Assembly: GCA_009746045.1 (NCBI GenBank)
Contig: RPFO01000165.1
Coordinates: 496,001-560,000 of the forward strand
Reading direction: 5' to 3'
From: Mesostigma viride
Taxonomy: Eukaryota; Streptophyta; Mesostigmatophyceae; Mesostigmatales; Mesostigmataceae
DNA: 64,000 nucleotides
Made by a program: the position numbers and the translations under genes. Each line of letters opens with the position of its first letter. The stretch's first letter is position 1. The notes beneath the pieces were generated by a model. That model saw only the letters and a list, made by a program, of their open reading frames with translations. It did not search any database and was not told where the DNA came from. Below, in pieces: positions 20,968 through 31,460 of this stretch.

Positions 20968-22316
20968 CCAAGTCTAGAGGATTGGCAGCTGAGATCAAGG
21001 GGAAGTCACGTACACCTGTGGCTGATGTTCTGTCATCCAAGCATCTAGTCACTAGTCACCTGCAGGAGGGTGAGGTGCTGCAGCTGCAGCCTTTAGGACC
21101 TGGCAAACAGCTAGTCCTGCCTAACCCTATGAGTATAGCCCTGCTGGACGTGATTAAGGCCTTCACTAAAACTGAGGACCTGGCCACTAAGGCCATTCAG
21201 GAAGGAAGCTTTGGTAACAGGCCTGTGGAGTACTGGGAGGGAGTCCTGTATGTCCACACCCAGGATGCAGATCATGTAGTGACCAGGAAGGTCTATGTGC
21301 CAGAAATGGCCATTCCCACTGTGTTGCATTGCTTCCATGACGACGTGACTGCGTGTCATCCTGGGTATGCTAAGCTTCTCCATGAAGTACAAGAGAGGTT
21401 TTGGTGGCCTGGCATGTTTCGTGATATCAAAGCCTATGTGGCTTCCTGTGACTCATGCCAAAGGAATAAGGTTAGGACTCAGGCAGTGCCTATCTTTCCT
21501 ATGGCCATGCCTATTCCCCTTCGACCCTGGATCAGTGTGACCATGGACTTCATTTGTGGCTTGCCTGTTTCTGATGCTGGCAATGACAGGATACTAGTGG
21601 TGATGGACAGGCTGTCTAGAATGTGCCACCTCATCCCCTGCAATGCCCATCTCACAGCTGCCCAGTGTGTAGAGTTGTTCATGAAGGAGGTGTACAGATT
21701 GCATGGCATGCCACGTGTAATCATCACTGACCAGGATCCCTTGTGGATGTCTGGGTTTTGGAAGTCCTTCTTTGACATCCTAGACACTAAGTTGGCCTTT
21801 GGAGTAGCATACAGGTGTGCCAGCACGGGGGCTGTGGAGAGGCTGAACCGTATTGTACGGGAATGCCAGAAGCACTATTGTACCCATGATAACAAGGAAT
21901 GGGACAAGAAACTTCCCTTCATAGAGTTTGCCATCAACAACTCACCCCTGGCTCCTCACCAAATGTCTCCATTTGTCATTTGCCATGGCCAGTGCCCCTT
22001 GACTCCATTTGACCTGGAGTTACCTGATAGGGATGCTGAAGGCCCCTTCAGAAGACGCCTAACCTCTGTCCACCAGTTGATTGCATCCTTCCAGGAAGCT
22101 CACAGTATGGTGGCTGCTCAGATGTTGCATGCACAGGACAAGTATTTAAACAATGCTTGGCAACAGATGTTGGCTACACACACCTTTGTGGCTCCTGGTG
22201 ACCTGGTGCTCTTGGAGGCTAATCGTGTGCTACCTGAAAAGGAGCAATGCAGGAAACTGCAACCCTTGTGGTTGGGACCTTACCCTGTCCTGAAACCTTC
22301 CACTATGGGACTGTAG
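20961..22316 (+). CDS. Gypsy integrase
   Basis: This 451-codon frame has an HHCC zinc finger (HCFHDDVTACH...CDSCQ, about residues 124-157). The catalytic core shows TMDFICGLP (Asp), ITDQDPLWMS (Asp) and GAVERLNRIV (Glu), an intact DD-E triad. The sequence PLWLGPYPVLK at the end belongs to the GPY/F module but runs into a stop. The continuation lies in the 22,247-22,699 frame, so one base is out of register near 22,290. Confidence 0.88.
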   Translation: MLTKSRGLAAEIKGKSRTPVADVLSSKHLVTSHLQEGEVLQLQPLGPGKQLVLPNPMSIALLDVIKAFTKTEDLATKAIQEGSFGNRPVEYWEGVLYVHTQDADHVVTRKVYVPEMAIPTVLHCFHDDVTACHPGYAKLLHEVQERFWWPGMFRDIKAYVASCDSCQRNKVRTQAVPIFPMAMPIPLRPWISVTMDFICGLPVSDAGNDRILVVMDRLSRMCHLIPCNAHLTAAQCVELFMKEVYRLHGMPRVIITDQDPLWMSGFWKSFFDILDTKLAFGVAYRCASTGAVERLNRIVRECQKHYCTHDNKEWDKKLPFIEFAINNSPLAPHQMSPFVICHGQCPLTPFDLELPDRDAEGPFRRRLTSVHQLIASFQEAHSMVAAQMLHAQDKYLNNAWQQMLATHTFVAPGDLVLLEANRVLPEKEQCRKLQPLWLGPYPVLKPSTMGL

Positions 22317-22699
22317 TTCAAGTCCAGGTGCCTTCCCACTGGAGGCTTAAGACTAACGTGTTTCACCTGGCCCAGCTCAAACTGTATAAACGCAATACCT
22401 TGCAGGGACGCCTTTCTGCTCCATTACCATTTGAGCTGGATACTGAGGGGGAGAGGATATATGAAGTGGAGCAGCTGGTGGCTCACAGAGTCAAAGGAAA
22501 GGGTAGGACCAAGCAGCTGCAGTTTAAGGTGCACTGGAAAGGAGAGTTAGAGTCTACTGCCACATGGCTGTGGTTGTCTGACTTGACTCACTGCCATGAA
22601 GTGGTCCAGGAGTATTGCCAAAAGAAGGGGCTCACTCTTCCTTCTTGGTATACTGAGTTGGTGCAAACCACTGCTCCCCTTCCTATATCTCAGGACTAA
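22247..22699 (+). CDS. Gypsy integrase C-terminus with chromodomain
   Basis: After the end of the GPY/F module (VPSHWRLKTNVFHLAQLKLYK) comes a chromodomain: YEVEQLVAHRVKGKG, then QFKVHWKGELESTATWLW and the terminal helix HCHEVVQEYCQK. Chromodomains target chromovirus integration to modified chromatin. The first ~25 codons of this frame overlap the integrase frame and are probably not translated as such. Confidence 0.85.
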   Translation: MQETATLVVGTLPCPETFHYGTVVQVQVPSHWRLKTNVFHLAQLKLYKRNTLQGRLSAPLPFELDTEGERIYEVEQLVAHRVKGKGRTKQLQFKVHWKGELESTATWLWLSDLTHCHEVVQEYCQKKGLTLPSWYTELVQTTAPLPISQD

Positions 22700-22713
22700 C
22701 GAATGGTTTCTTC

Positions 22714-23847
22714 GTGCATGCTGTGTGGTCCCAGATGGAGGAGGAGTTCACGTACCCCAACTTGGGCCTGGGCGCCACCACGGAGGAAGGGGTCACGGGT
22801 ATGCATCCAGAAAACCCCAACCCCATGAGTTATGTGGAATCCCTGTTTGACAGTATTGTCAGGCGTGACCTTAGGAGGGGTCAGCAGATGGATACCATTA
22901 ACAAGCTCTTGCATTCAGTGATCTCCAAGCAGGATAAGCTACAGGAGCTTCTTCAGGGGTTGTCCTTGTCCCAGCCCCAGATGGGGAGTGGTGTTAACAT
23001 AGCTCTCAGCTCCAGCAGCACTCCCATCATTCAGATTCCTCGTCATGTGGTACCTGTCAAGAATGTGGTGGCCTATGTGGATCACAGGAAGTGCATGGGA
23101 CCTTGTGAGCATTGTGAGACGCTGGCCAAGGCAGTGGCTGCCCTTAACAGGGAGGAGGGGGAAGTGAGCCCTGAGGGTTATGTGGAGGAGGTCTTGTCTC
23201 AGTTGCACACCAGCCTGTATGAGATTGGCTCTCCTTTTGTGGGCCACCTGTTGCACAGGATGTTTGCCTTGACTCCAGGACCTGAGATTGACATGAGACC
23301 TGCAGAGGGGCAGGATATGTTGACCACCTTGCCTGAGGCTTTGAAAGGAGCCTTCATGCAGTTCCAGCCAGTGAGCATGGGTGAGGCCTCCTACATGGAG
23401 TTGTTGGAGTTTTCAGTGCAGCAGGGAGATTTTGACTTGGCTCCTTCTTCTTCCAGCTCGGTCAATGGGTGCTTCCCTTTGGAGACATCCAACCTTTTCT
23501 GCAGCCCAGGGCTGCCTAAGTTCACCATGGAGCTCAAGGTTCGTCTGACCCCATTGAGGGTGTTGGTGCCTTTGACAGGTGCTAAGTGGTCAGTGGTCAA
23601 GACCTTTCTCCAGTTCTGGTGGGCGTACAGGTCATGGGTGAGCAGGCACAAGACGTCTTCTACTTGGGTGATGGATCCTGAGAGCCAGTCTGTGGTGCTT
23701 CTCTCCTACCCAGGGACATGCCTGCGTTATGTTGCCCAGATGGCAGCAGGGGCTGCAGAGACGTGCGTCGTGCATGGTGCTGCAGGTCAGCAGGAACTGG
23801 CCAGACTTGGTCCACATGGTGGAGCAGTTTCCCTTGTTTGGGACTAG
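22714..23847 (+). CDS. Unrecognised 377-codon ORF between chromodomain and 3' LTR
   Basis: This ORF sits 15 bp after the integrase/chromodomain stop, where env or an extra ORF would lie. It has a hydrophilic N-terminus, a probable coiled coil (VRRDLRRGQQMDTINKLLHS then KQDKLQELLQGL), a CxxxCxxC cluster (CMGPCEHC) and no signal peptide or clear membrane anchor, which argues against an envelope protein. The ORF is long and uninterrupted in an element whose pol is shifted, suggesting selection or recency. I do not recognise the family. Confidence 0.6.
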   Translation: MHAVWSQMEEEFTYPNLGLGATTEEGVTGMHPENPNPMSYVESLFDSIVRRDLRRGQQMDTINKLLHSVISKQDKLQELLQGLSLSQPQMGSGVNIALSSSSTPIIQIPRHVVPVKNVVAYVDHRKCMGPCEHCETLAKAVAALNREEGEVSPEGYVEEVLSQLHTSLYEIGSPFVGHLLHRMFALTPGPEIDMRPAEGQDMLTTLPEALKGAFMQFQPVSMGEASYMELLEFSVQQGDFDLAPSSSSSVNGCFPLETSNLFCSPGLPKFTMELKVRLTPLRVLVPLTGAKWSVVKTFLQFWWAYRSWVSRHKTSSTWVMDPESQSVVLLSYPGTCLRYVAQMAAGAAETCVVHGAAGQQELARLGPHGGAVSLVWD

Positions 23848-24264
23848 GGGCAAGGATGGGGTGAATGGGGATTGGTATAGCCTGTGAAGAACAGAGCTGT
23901 GCAGGAAGAGGACGGGGAAGGATGGGGGAAGAGTATGGAAGGTGCTTTGGATTGTGGTGTGAGGGGGGGATTCCAGGATGGATGATGGGGTGGGCTCCAG
24001 TCCAGTTCTGATGTTCCAGTCCAGAGTTCCAGGTTCCAGGATGCTGAATGGAAGACTTTGTATTATGAGAAATGTTTATCTGGCTTTATAGTGGATAAGG
24101 TAGTGACTTGTTTGCTGTAGAGACCTGTGACTAGATGTTATGAGATAGGAGGCCCTGTTTTCAGGGATGTAAAAACCCATCTGCTTTTCCCAAGAGATGG
24201 TGGATTTCTGTTCAATGTTCCTCTGCCTTCAAGAGTTGGCTATTGGACCTGGGAGGTCCAGTTT
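23848..24264 (+). other. Gypsy 3' untranslated region
   Basis: A G-rich, non-coding stretch between the extra ORF and the polypurine tract, with CCAGGATGG/GTTCCAG-type imperfect repeats. No gene is visible. Confidence 0.5.
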
Positions 24265-24277
24265 TGAGGGGGAGATA
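24265..24277 (+). promoter_or_regulatory. Gypsy polypurine tract
   Basis: TGAGGGGGAGATA lies directly before the 3' LTR and serves as the plus-strand primer. Confidence 0.75.
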
Positions 24278-25056
24278 TGTAACAAGCAAAAATGACTTTG
24301 TTGTTACATCCTTTGTTTTGTGAATGTTTGGCTTTTATTCGAGGACTTTTGGATCAGTATTGAGAAAGTTATGAGGTTTCTAAGACGACGGTACTTGGAG
24401 CTGATACTTTGTCAGCCAACTGATAGGAACCCTCATTGGTCGTGGCCTGATCCACGTAGGGTTGTAGTTTGTTGGCTGATACTACTGATAGGAGCCCTCA
24501 TTGGTCGTGGCCTGATCCACGTGGGGTTGTAGTTTGTTAGTTGGTACTATTGAGTCTTAAATGCTCCTTTGGGACTTCAGTGCTCACGACAGATCTAGGA
24601 TCTCATGGAAAGATTCTGCCAGGCTGTGTGTGGTGTTGTTCTGTTTTGTGTGACTAGGATGGATACGAAGATCTTGTATAGGATTCCATGGTTCTGATTG
24701 GTTCTCTTCAGGCTAAGGTTGGAGCAAGCTCGACAAGCACGTCGATATCAAGGACGTGGGGTCGCCATTGTTGCGACGTTGGTTTTGATTCACCATGGTA
24801 TAATAAAGCTTGTCTTTGTTGTCCATTCATAAGAGCCCCTTGGCTATAGACGTCCTTCAGTTCCACAGAGGTCGTCTATACACGAGCTTGTCTTTGTGTC
24901 TACAAGGGGTTGTGATTCCCTAAATCACGTGCTGTGGAATTTCCATCTCAACGTTGCTCGGATACTTGAAGTTCTGCGACTCAGGAAAGCAACCCAGGTA
25001 AAAGATCTTTCATATTGGACTGTGGATGATGTTGATGATCATTTTTAGTCATTACA
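24278..25056 (+). repeat. 3' LTR of the Gypsy element
   Basis: The 779-bp partner of 15,573-16,350, ending ATTACA and followed by the GGAAC duplication. The open frame at 24,320-24,532 recurs in the 5' LTR and is not a gene. Confidence 0.92.
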
Positions 25057-25061
25057 GGAAC

Positions 25062-26259
25062 CACACTCAGCCTAGGCACAAAAAGGGCCGGCCGGTGCAG
25101 TACCCTCGTGACAAGCGCTAGTCTTACGCTACCTACGGCAGGTCGGTCCCCTTTGAGCCCGTCCACGCGTCATATATAAAATGAGCGAAGCTCAGCAAAT
25201 ACATTTCTTGTTTTTGGTCCATTGGAGTTCCTTCCCACCAAGAGAAACATTTATTTTACATTTTTGTGTGCTAGGCTTTATACGGACAGCCTATACCACA
25301 CCTTCAAACTCAGTGCACATCATTATCAAGTTGGTTATTGTAGCACCATGCTGGGGGCCCAGCATACTCGAACACAAGGTGTTGCCCCCACACCTCCTTC
25401 CTGGCCACCAAGGCTGTCGCCAACCTTGGTGCCGATTTTCTTTCCGCCCATGGCCCCCCTCCTGCACGCTGCCACGGCTGTACTGCCGCCCCCGTGTGGC
25501 CGCTACGGTTTCCCGGCGGACGCAGGGCGGCACCCATGTCGTTCCCCCCGTTAGGGGGGCGGTTTCCAGCGGCTGCTCATTAGGCCTTACGCCCCCGGAC
25601 CGTCTCTCACAAGCCCAGGACCCATCACCAGCCCCACCCCCGAGGCTGGGATTTCCCGGCATTGAAACCTTTGTGGCGATAGGCCCTCTACCCTACCAAG
25701 GCCTTGGCTTGGAAACTGCTTAGCCAAGGCCCTGACCAGGGCTTGTGTTGTTGTAGGAAATTTTTTATGGCATAGATATGCCCCCCTGGCTGAACCGAAC
25801 TCTTTATCGCTTTTCCTATAATGCATCATACAGGATAAAAACAAGGCGATAAAACAGCAAGAATTTCAGCCCCGCCAGGCGAACATTCTTTGCTGAAAAA
25901 CTGGGCAGTGATGAAGAGCGCGCTCCTCCCACCAAGATTCGCTCCAGCCCCGCATCCTCCCCGAAACTCCCGTCTGGCCACAGGCCGAAAGATCGGGTCC
26001 GCTGTCAGGCTCCTGGCAGTTATGGGCTACCCTGGCACCCCGCGCTAGCCATCTCCACGTTTAAGGCAGATTCGCCTCCACCTGTGATTCTTTCCACCGT
26101 AGCCGCTGGCCCTGGCCTGTATGGCTCCTTCCCTGACGTTGTCCGACTAAAATCGCAGCTTCCCCAGTGTCAGGAAGCCGCTTGCCGCACCCAGGGGTAG
26201 AGGGGAATCGTCAGTGGGCCCAGCGCCGGAAATCACACCATTTTACTCAAAACGTAGAG
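25062..26259 (-). repeat. W segment B1-A2 and internal region
   Basis: B1 runs to about 25,198 (CATATATAAAATGAGCGAAG...CTCAGCAA) and A2 starts at 25,199 (ATACATTTCTTG). The same fused order, though diverged, is found at 55,858-55,990 just downstream of a tyrosine recombinase. From 25,600 to 26,259 there is non-coding sequence absent from the short W copy at 53,945. No RT or recombinase motif is visible on either strand. Confidence 0.6.
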
Positions 26260-26264
26260 CCCCC

Positions 26265-26881
26265 AGTTGTGAGGGTAAGAATGCCACGAATTCCGCCATG
26301 GTTCTTGCAGGAAGTTGCCTTTATTAACAATCAGGAAACACAGACGTAAGTCACGTCACTTCCAAGACTGCACGCAGCACAGACGACAGGGTCGCAGTGC
26401 CAAGAGAACGTGCACGCAAGAACTAGCGTCCCGGTGTGACCAAGTCACTCATATAGCTTACTAGGGACGCGTCCAAGTATTCAGCTGCACTGTCACAGCT
26501 GAACTGTCAATCAATTGATTACACAGACTCTGGCACGCCTTTGGCGCGCAGATCTATCAATTGTCCATACGGCTAGTCCTGTGGACCTATCCGTACACTA
26601 GTCAGCATCAATTGTCTCATAGGTCCTGGCGCGCTACAGTGCGCCTACCTATCAATTGACCATCAAGTCCTGTACAAGTCCTGTCAACGTCCTGCGGACT
26701 ATCAAAGTGACACTTGTACATCCTGTGTCCGTACGCGCCCACAGTGGCGCGCCGGGTACTGTCGGCACAGCCTAGGAAACGTCATAACTTTTACGTTCCT
26801 TAACCAAATGAGGCGTTCAAGGTGCCGTTGGAAAGAGCGTAACAATCTCTATCCATCTAACGTAAATCCTTTACGTTAACT
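26265..26881 (-). repeat. 3' LTR of Copia C1
   Basis: Starts AGTTGTGAGG and ends GTTAACT on the plus strand, so the element-sense LTR is AGTTAAC...CACAACT. Many CAATTGA/TCAATTG motifs occur in the centre. Confidence 0.92.
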
Positions 26882-27830
26882 CCAATCCCTTCTTTTCTTT
26901 AGGGGTCACATCCCCTGCCAGGGACCCTTGAAGTAGCTTGAAATGTCCTTCACTCCAGCTTGAAGCTTGAACAGATGTCTTTAATGGCCAATGCCATTCC
27001 CCCAGCCCTTTCTTTTAAGGAACTGGAAAAGAAACAGATCTGCCACAGGGAAAACCATTTCATGAGAAATGGAGAAAACCTATGGAAGTGGCATTACAGA
27101 GTACCACCAGATATTAGAAGCACACAAAATTAAATACATACAGGTTAATTCTATGAGGTCTTCTCCAGGAATTAATCCCATCACCTCGGTAGAGCCTCCA
27201 GTACAATGACCTTCTGGCGGTGAGTTACATTAATCCCAGATACTAATCCCATAAAACCCAGTACATATTCAATATAAGTACAATAAATCCATGACAATTA
27301 AAATACCACTTGACAAAGTAAGGCGTATTACAATAGTTTGCCTGTCATTCTCTCAACAGGGGTCTATTGGCGCCCGTCTTACGGCGCCCGTCTACTTGCC
27401 AGATGGTAAACTGCCACAGCAAACAAATGACAAAATGAAACACATAGGCAACAATTAAATCCTGCCCTGGGGAACTAGGGAAGTCTGAACAGGCAAACAC
27501 CTGAACAGGCCAGCTTGTAGAAACATAATACCAGGGAATCGAACCCCGCCCTATAAACCCCAGAATAAAGGTTCCCAGACCATTGTGAGAGGTATGTACA
27601 AATATACATTTCTTTTAAAATAGAATACATGGTCTGTAATGGACCTGTCAACCTTGTGTAGTCAACAGCATGAACCCCAGCCAAAACCTGGCTGTATCCT
27701 GATTAAAATCAGAGTGAGTGTACCATGGTCCATGAGCCTTAGTACAGACTAAAATACAGGTATTATGCCAGTCACAATGCTGACACTACCACACAATCTG
27801 CTCTCCAATGCCCTATAACCATGCACCAGC
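26882..27830 (-). other. C1 3' untranslated region with polypurine tract
   Basis: The purine tract AAAGAAAAGAAGGGATTGG (minus strand, 26,882-26,902) abuts the 3' LTR and matches the C4 and C5 tracts. The remaining ~930 bp are non-coding and AT-richer. The span includes small open frames without motifs. Confidence 0.65.
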
Positions 27831-30800
27831 TTAGACAGCTTGCTGAGATGGGTCCATCAGAGACTGAAGAACCTTGTATTGCACTGCTGCCTTCTGCACT
27901 AGCTTGGTCAAAGCATCAGCAGGATTGTCAACCCCAGGGATATGCTCAATATTGGCCAAGGAGGACAACTCCTTAAGAAGGAGATAATCCAAGTCCCTAC
28001 TTCTGGCCATCTGCCTGTGCACAAACTGCACCATCCCCATGGAGTCTGTTTTTAGAAGAGTGGTAACCTGAAGTGGCCAAGGAGTGTTAGAAGTCATCTG
28101 ATGAAGCAACTCCTTCAGATAAAGGCTTGTGTGAATGCCTTCACAAATAGCCCTGCATTCTGCCACATCACTGCTGACAGCCACCCGTTTGTGCAGGCGA
28201 CTAAACCAGCTCACCAAACTCCCCAGGCCTTCCTGTCTGAGCACAAAGAGCCCTGCAGCCCTGCCCCTGACCTTGGAGACCTGCCTGCTGTCCATTGAGC
28301 TATCCACATACAGCTCCATGCAAATGGGTTGTGATAAATCCACTGCAGACAACAGAATGCCAGATGAAGCCCTGACCTGATCAGCCACCTTGGCAGACCC
28401 TAGCTCCACCAGCATGTCATCAGGCAACCTGGCTATGACCATAAGGTCTGGCCTGGAAATGCCTGCCACCCAAGCAACCATGCCCCTCACCATGGGACAC
28501 AGTGCCTGTGTGATGGTTGGAGGAAGCTTGCTAATGAGGGTCTCTTGATAGTCATTGCCCCCCACCAGCAGCATACGCCACTCCCCTCCCTTCTTCACCA
28601 GTGTGGCCTCCATGCCCACAAACAGCAGAGGCTCATTCTCCACCTGCCATTGCTCCCTACCCAGAGGAAACTTGGACTTAATGATGGAGATCAGCTCCTT
28701 AAGCCACGACGTGGGAGCTATCAGATGTAGGTCATCCCCGTGCAGCGAAGCATACACTGGCAGGCCTTCCCATTGCCCCAGAAACAGACAGGGGTCTACA
28801 GGAGAGACCTTCAAGTTGCAATGCTCCTTCAGGAAACGGTTGAGAGTCTCCCTCCAGATTATTGGACTTGACCTCAGGCCCTCCAGGCCCTTGAGGATTT
28901 TAAGGAACTCCGTGTGGATGTCCCTTTTCCATACAGCAGGCACCCTAACATAGAAAGGCGTCTTGCCCTCCCACTTTTCCTGTGCCACATCTGCATCACC
29001 CTCCAGAAATGCCCTCTTGAAGTCTATCACCACTGAGCCATAGTCCAAGCCCTTGTTGAGAAGGCCTAGAAAGACACACAGCAGCAGCCTCCAAGTATCA
29101 TGCAGCATGCCAGGGGTATACAACTCCTCAGCAGTGCACTCACCAGTACCCTTGAACTCATTCAGCACTGGCCTGACATGTGGTACCTTGACCCCGTCCA
29201 CCTCCTTCATCTTGATGACAAACTTGAGCTTGAGTAGACGTCGTGCAGGAGGCAGGTCATTGACAGGTTCCACGCATTTCTTGGAGATCCAGTCCTCCCC
29301 AGATTTAATCAGACCCAGTGTGACCTGGGGACACATAATGGGAGAGGACATGAGCTTCACCAGGCCTTGGTAGTTGATAGGGCTGTGTCCAGCAAGTGAG
29401 TGAGGACCAATGCCCAAACTGCTTGGATGACTAGCAGCTGGCAGTATGAGGTCATCAACCAAGGGCTCCTGCCCCTGGCACACTTGCACACGCTTAACCG
29501 TCCTGGTTACTGCACGTGATAGGTGAGTGGTCCTGAAATTAATCAGTGGGACCTGACCAGCCCCTTCCTTAGTCAGGAGAGAGGACGTGATCACTACCCC
29601 ATCCTGGCATAGGAAATTCTGCCCCAGAAGAGCAGGTCCTTGATAGCCCTCCAAGACACAAAAAGCAGTGTCCTGTCCAAGGATAGGAATGAATACCTCA
29701 CCCAGTACCTTCACGTGTACCCCGCCACTGAAGTCAGACACAAACTGATAGCTGGGTTCAGACATGCTGTACCCTGCTGCAGCCCTGGTCCCAATAATGG
29801 AGACCTGAGAATTAGTGTCTACCTCTAAGGCAGTGTCCAGCCCCAGATTGCCATGCCACCTGAGCTTGGCTACCTTGGGCTGCTTCTTGGCCCTTTGTAG
29901 AGCCCCAATCAATCCAGCCAAACTTGTCCCCCTGGGCTTGGTTAGTGCCTTGGGCTTGACAGTTGACTCCCCAGCTGTTGACCTTGCAGCCTGTTCAACA
30001 AGTACCTCTGCAACCTGGCCAGGGCTGACAGATTCCCCTGCAACAGATGTGGTCGTTGCGTCAGTGATGTCACCTGGGACCTGAAAATCCTGCAGATCCT
30101 GTGAGCCTTGTGCCTGACTGCCCTCATTCATCAGGTTAGGCTTGACATATGACCAACTCAGCCGGTGTACATGCTTTGGTTCGTCCTCCATGCTGACCAA
30201 GCATGCGTGGCTAGCTTCATCAACCTGGGTAACCACCCCAGGACTCCAGCTACCACGTTTGCCATAAAGGCTAGGTTCCTTCCAAGCTAGGACCTTCTGA
30301 CCCACTTGTGGCTCCAGCATCTTCCAACCCCGGTCCTTCTCCCTCAGCTTGGCAAAGGTGACATGTGCAGCATGTTTCCAGCCCTCCAGCACATGTGGTG
30401 GGCACAGGCCATGATATAGACCCATTGGGCTGACAGCAACTCCATCATAGTAGAAGTTAACCCTGCTGTTCAGCTGCTGCTCCACGTTCCTCAGCCATGC
30501 ACTCCTGACAAGTGCAGGTGCAGACAAGGGTACCCAGTCTTCAGAGATGATCAATTTCTTGACCTCCTGGATTGCCCTCTCGATAGCACCCTGCTGCCCA
30601 TGAGCCTCCCTAGGTGTAACCAGCAACTCAGGAAGGGTAGGATCACCCTTGAGATGCTGAAACTGCATGTCCACCTGGATCCTTGTGGTAGGAAACTTGG
30701 CTCTTACATTCTGCAGGGCAGCCAGCAAGTACCTGTTCTTCATAGAAGGTAAATGCTCCAGCACCTTGTATTTCGTGTACCTGTCCACGCACACCAACAG

Positions 30801-31316
30801 TTGCATGCCCCTGATGTGTTGGATATCACACTGCAGATCACCAATGCTCTGAGGTAGAGCTTTGGCATGTGATTTCCTGGGCTTGTTGGAGGACAACTGG
30901 CACTTACACCGTGAGGCAGCTTGCTGACACGCCTTAAGAAGGGGTGCCCTGCCCATACGGAAGGCAAAGTTGTTTGACAGAGAAGTGGCATGCCCAAACA
31001 TGTTGTGGATTCGGGCACCCAACTCCTGGTACACAGAGGAAGCAGTCCCTGGCACAGTCAGGACTGTGCTGTCAGGTTGTCCAGCATCACCATGCTGACT
31101 TCCATCCTGTTCTGACTCAGAGCCTGAGTCACCCTGCTCATGCCCAACACCTGGACCGCCAGCAGGGACCACATGCATACCACCAGAGGCCTTCACACCC
31201 CTCTGTGGTTGTACATTGGTTTCTCTCAAAATGAGAGGTCCACCCTCGTGCCCAGCACGAGGATGCATAGGGTCAGACATACTTACAGCTGCATCAGCTG
31301 TCAAGGACGTCTTCAT
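27831..31316 (-). CDS. Copia C1 pol: integrase, protease-like domain, RT, RNase H
   Basis: 1,161 codons from the first ATG, and the frame is open back to the gag stop. Integrase: MFGHA and a CxC zinc region (about 107-139), catalytic LQCDIQ (D164), QVDMQF (D216) and QQGAIERAIQ (E246). A retropepsin-like fold follows integrase: LEVDTNSQVSIIG (D500) and PALLGQNFL. RT: VIDFKRAF (D765) and LHGDDLHLIAP (859-862, HGDD in place of YxDD). RNase H: ELYVDSS, VAECRAI, LLKTDSMG, NPADALTK. The protease sits between integrase and RT, whereas canonical Copia has it before integrase. The Gly of the D-T/S-G triad is Asn. Confidence 0.92.
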   Translation of the reverse strand: MKTSLTADAAVSMSDPMHPRAGHEGGPLILRETNVQPQRGVKASGGMHVVPAGGPGVGHEQGDSGSESEQDGSQHGDAGQPDSTVLTVPGTASSVYQELGARIHNMFGHATSLSNNFAFRMGRAPLLKACQQAASRCKCQLSSNKPRKSHAKALPQSIGDLQCDIQHIRGMQLLVCVDRYTKYKVLEHLPSMKNRYLLAALQNVRAKFPTTRIQVDMQFQHLKGDPTLPELLVTPREAHGQQGAIERAIQEVKKLIISEDWVPLSAPALVRSAWLRNVEQQLNSRVNFYYDGVAVSPMGLYHGLCPPHVLEGWKHAAHVTFAKLREKDRGWKMLEPQVGQKVLAWKEPSLYGKRGSWSPGVVTQVDEASHACLVSMEDEPKHVHRLSWSYVKPNLMNEGSQAQGSQDLQDFQVPGDITDATTTSVAGESVSPGQVAEVLVEQAARSTAGESTVKPKALTKPRGTSLAGLIGALQRAKKQPKVAKLRWHGNLGLDTALEVDTNSQVSIIGTRAAAGYSMSEPSYQFVSDFSGGVHVKVLGEVFIPILGQDTAFCVLEGYQGPALLGQNFLCQDGVVITSSLLTKEGAGQVPLINFRTTHLSRAVTRTVKRVQVCQGQEPLVDDLILPAASHPSSLGIGPHSLAGHSPINYQGLVKLMSSPIMCPQVTLGLIKSGEDWISKKCVEPVNDLPPARRLLKLKFVIKMKEVDGVKVPHVRPVLNEFKGTGECTAEELYTPGMLHDTWRLLLCVFLGLLNKGLDYGSVVIDFKRAFLEGDADVAQEKWEGKTPFYVRVPAVWKRDIHTEFLKILKGLEGLRSSPIIWRETLNRFLKEHCNLKVSPVDPCLFLGQWEGLPVYASLHGDDLHLIAPTSWLKELISIIKSKFPLGREQWQVENEPLLFVGMEATLVKKGGEWRMLLVGGNDYQETLISKLPPTITQALCPMVRGMVAWVAGISRPDLMVIARLPDDMLVELGSAKVADQVRASSGILLSAVDLSQPICMELYVDSSMDSRQVSKVRGRAAGLFVLRQEGLGSLVSWFSRLHKRVAVSSDVAECRAICEGIHTSLYLKELLHQMTSNTPWPLQVTTLLKTDSMGMVQFVHRQMARSRDLDYLLLKELSSLANIEHIPGVDNPADALTKLVQKAAVQYKVLQSLMDPSQQAV

Positions 31317-31457
31317 AGGAACCTGTACCTCTCCAGGTGACCTGGGGCCACACTGAACCTGGAGATCACCCTCTTGTTGCCCAGATATAAAATCTGCATT
31401 GGAGCACCTGGCCTCCCCCTTGGGTGAATTAAGGTGTGTAGGGGTTGCCTCAGACAG

Positions 31458-31460
31458 TCA
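31458..31460 (-). other. In-frame UGA between gag and pol of C1
   Basis: Gag ends CAG-TGA-CTG and the same frame stays open for 47 codons into the pol ATG at 31,316 and through pol. In C5 the same arrangement occurs with CAT-TGA-CTT. A UGA followed by CU is a context known to allow read-through, so a gag-pol fusion by stop suppression is plausible. Confidence 0.6.

Larger units (their letters stand above)
15573..25056 (+). mobile_element. Ty3/Gypsy LTR retrotransposon (chromovirus)
   Basis: The LTRs of 778 and 779 bp start TGTAACAAG and end TTACA. GGAAC is duplicated at 15,568-15,572 and 25,057-25,061. Only about three substitutions and one indel separate the LTRs, so the insertion is recent. 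The order is PBS, gag, protease, RT, RNase H, integrase, chromodomain, extra ORF, polypurine tract. Despite the youthful LTRs, pol is spread over several frames. Confidence 0.92.

Noticed and set aside
22714-23847. Envelope protein
   Set aside because: No signal peptide, hydrophobic anchor or glycosylation pattern is evident. Only the position suggests env.
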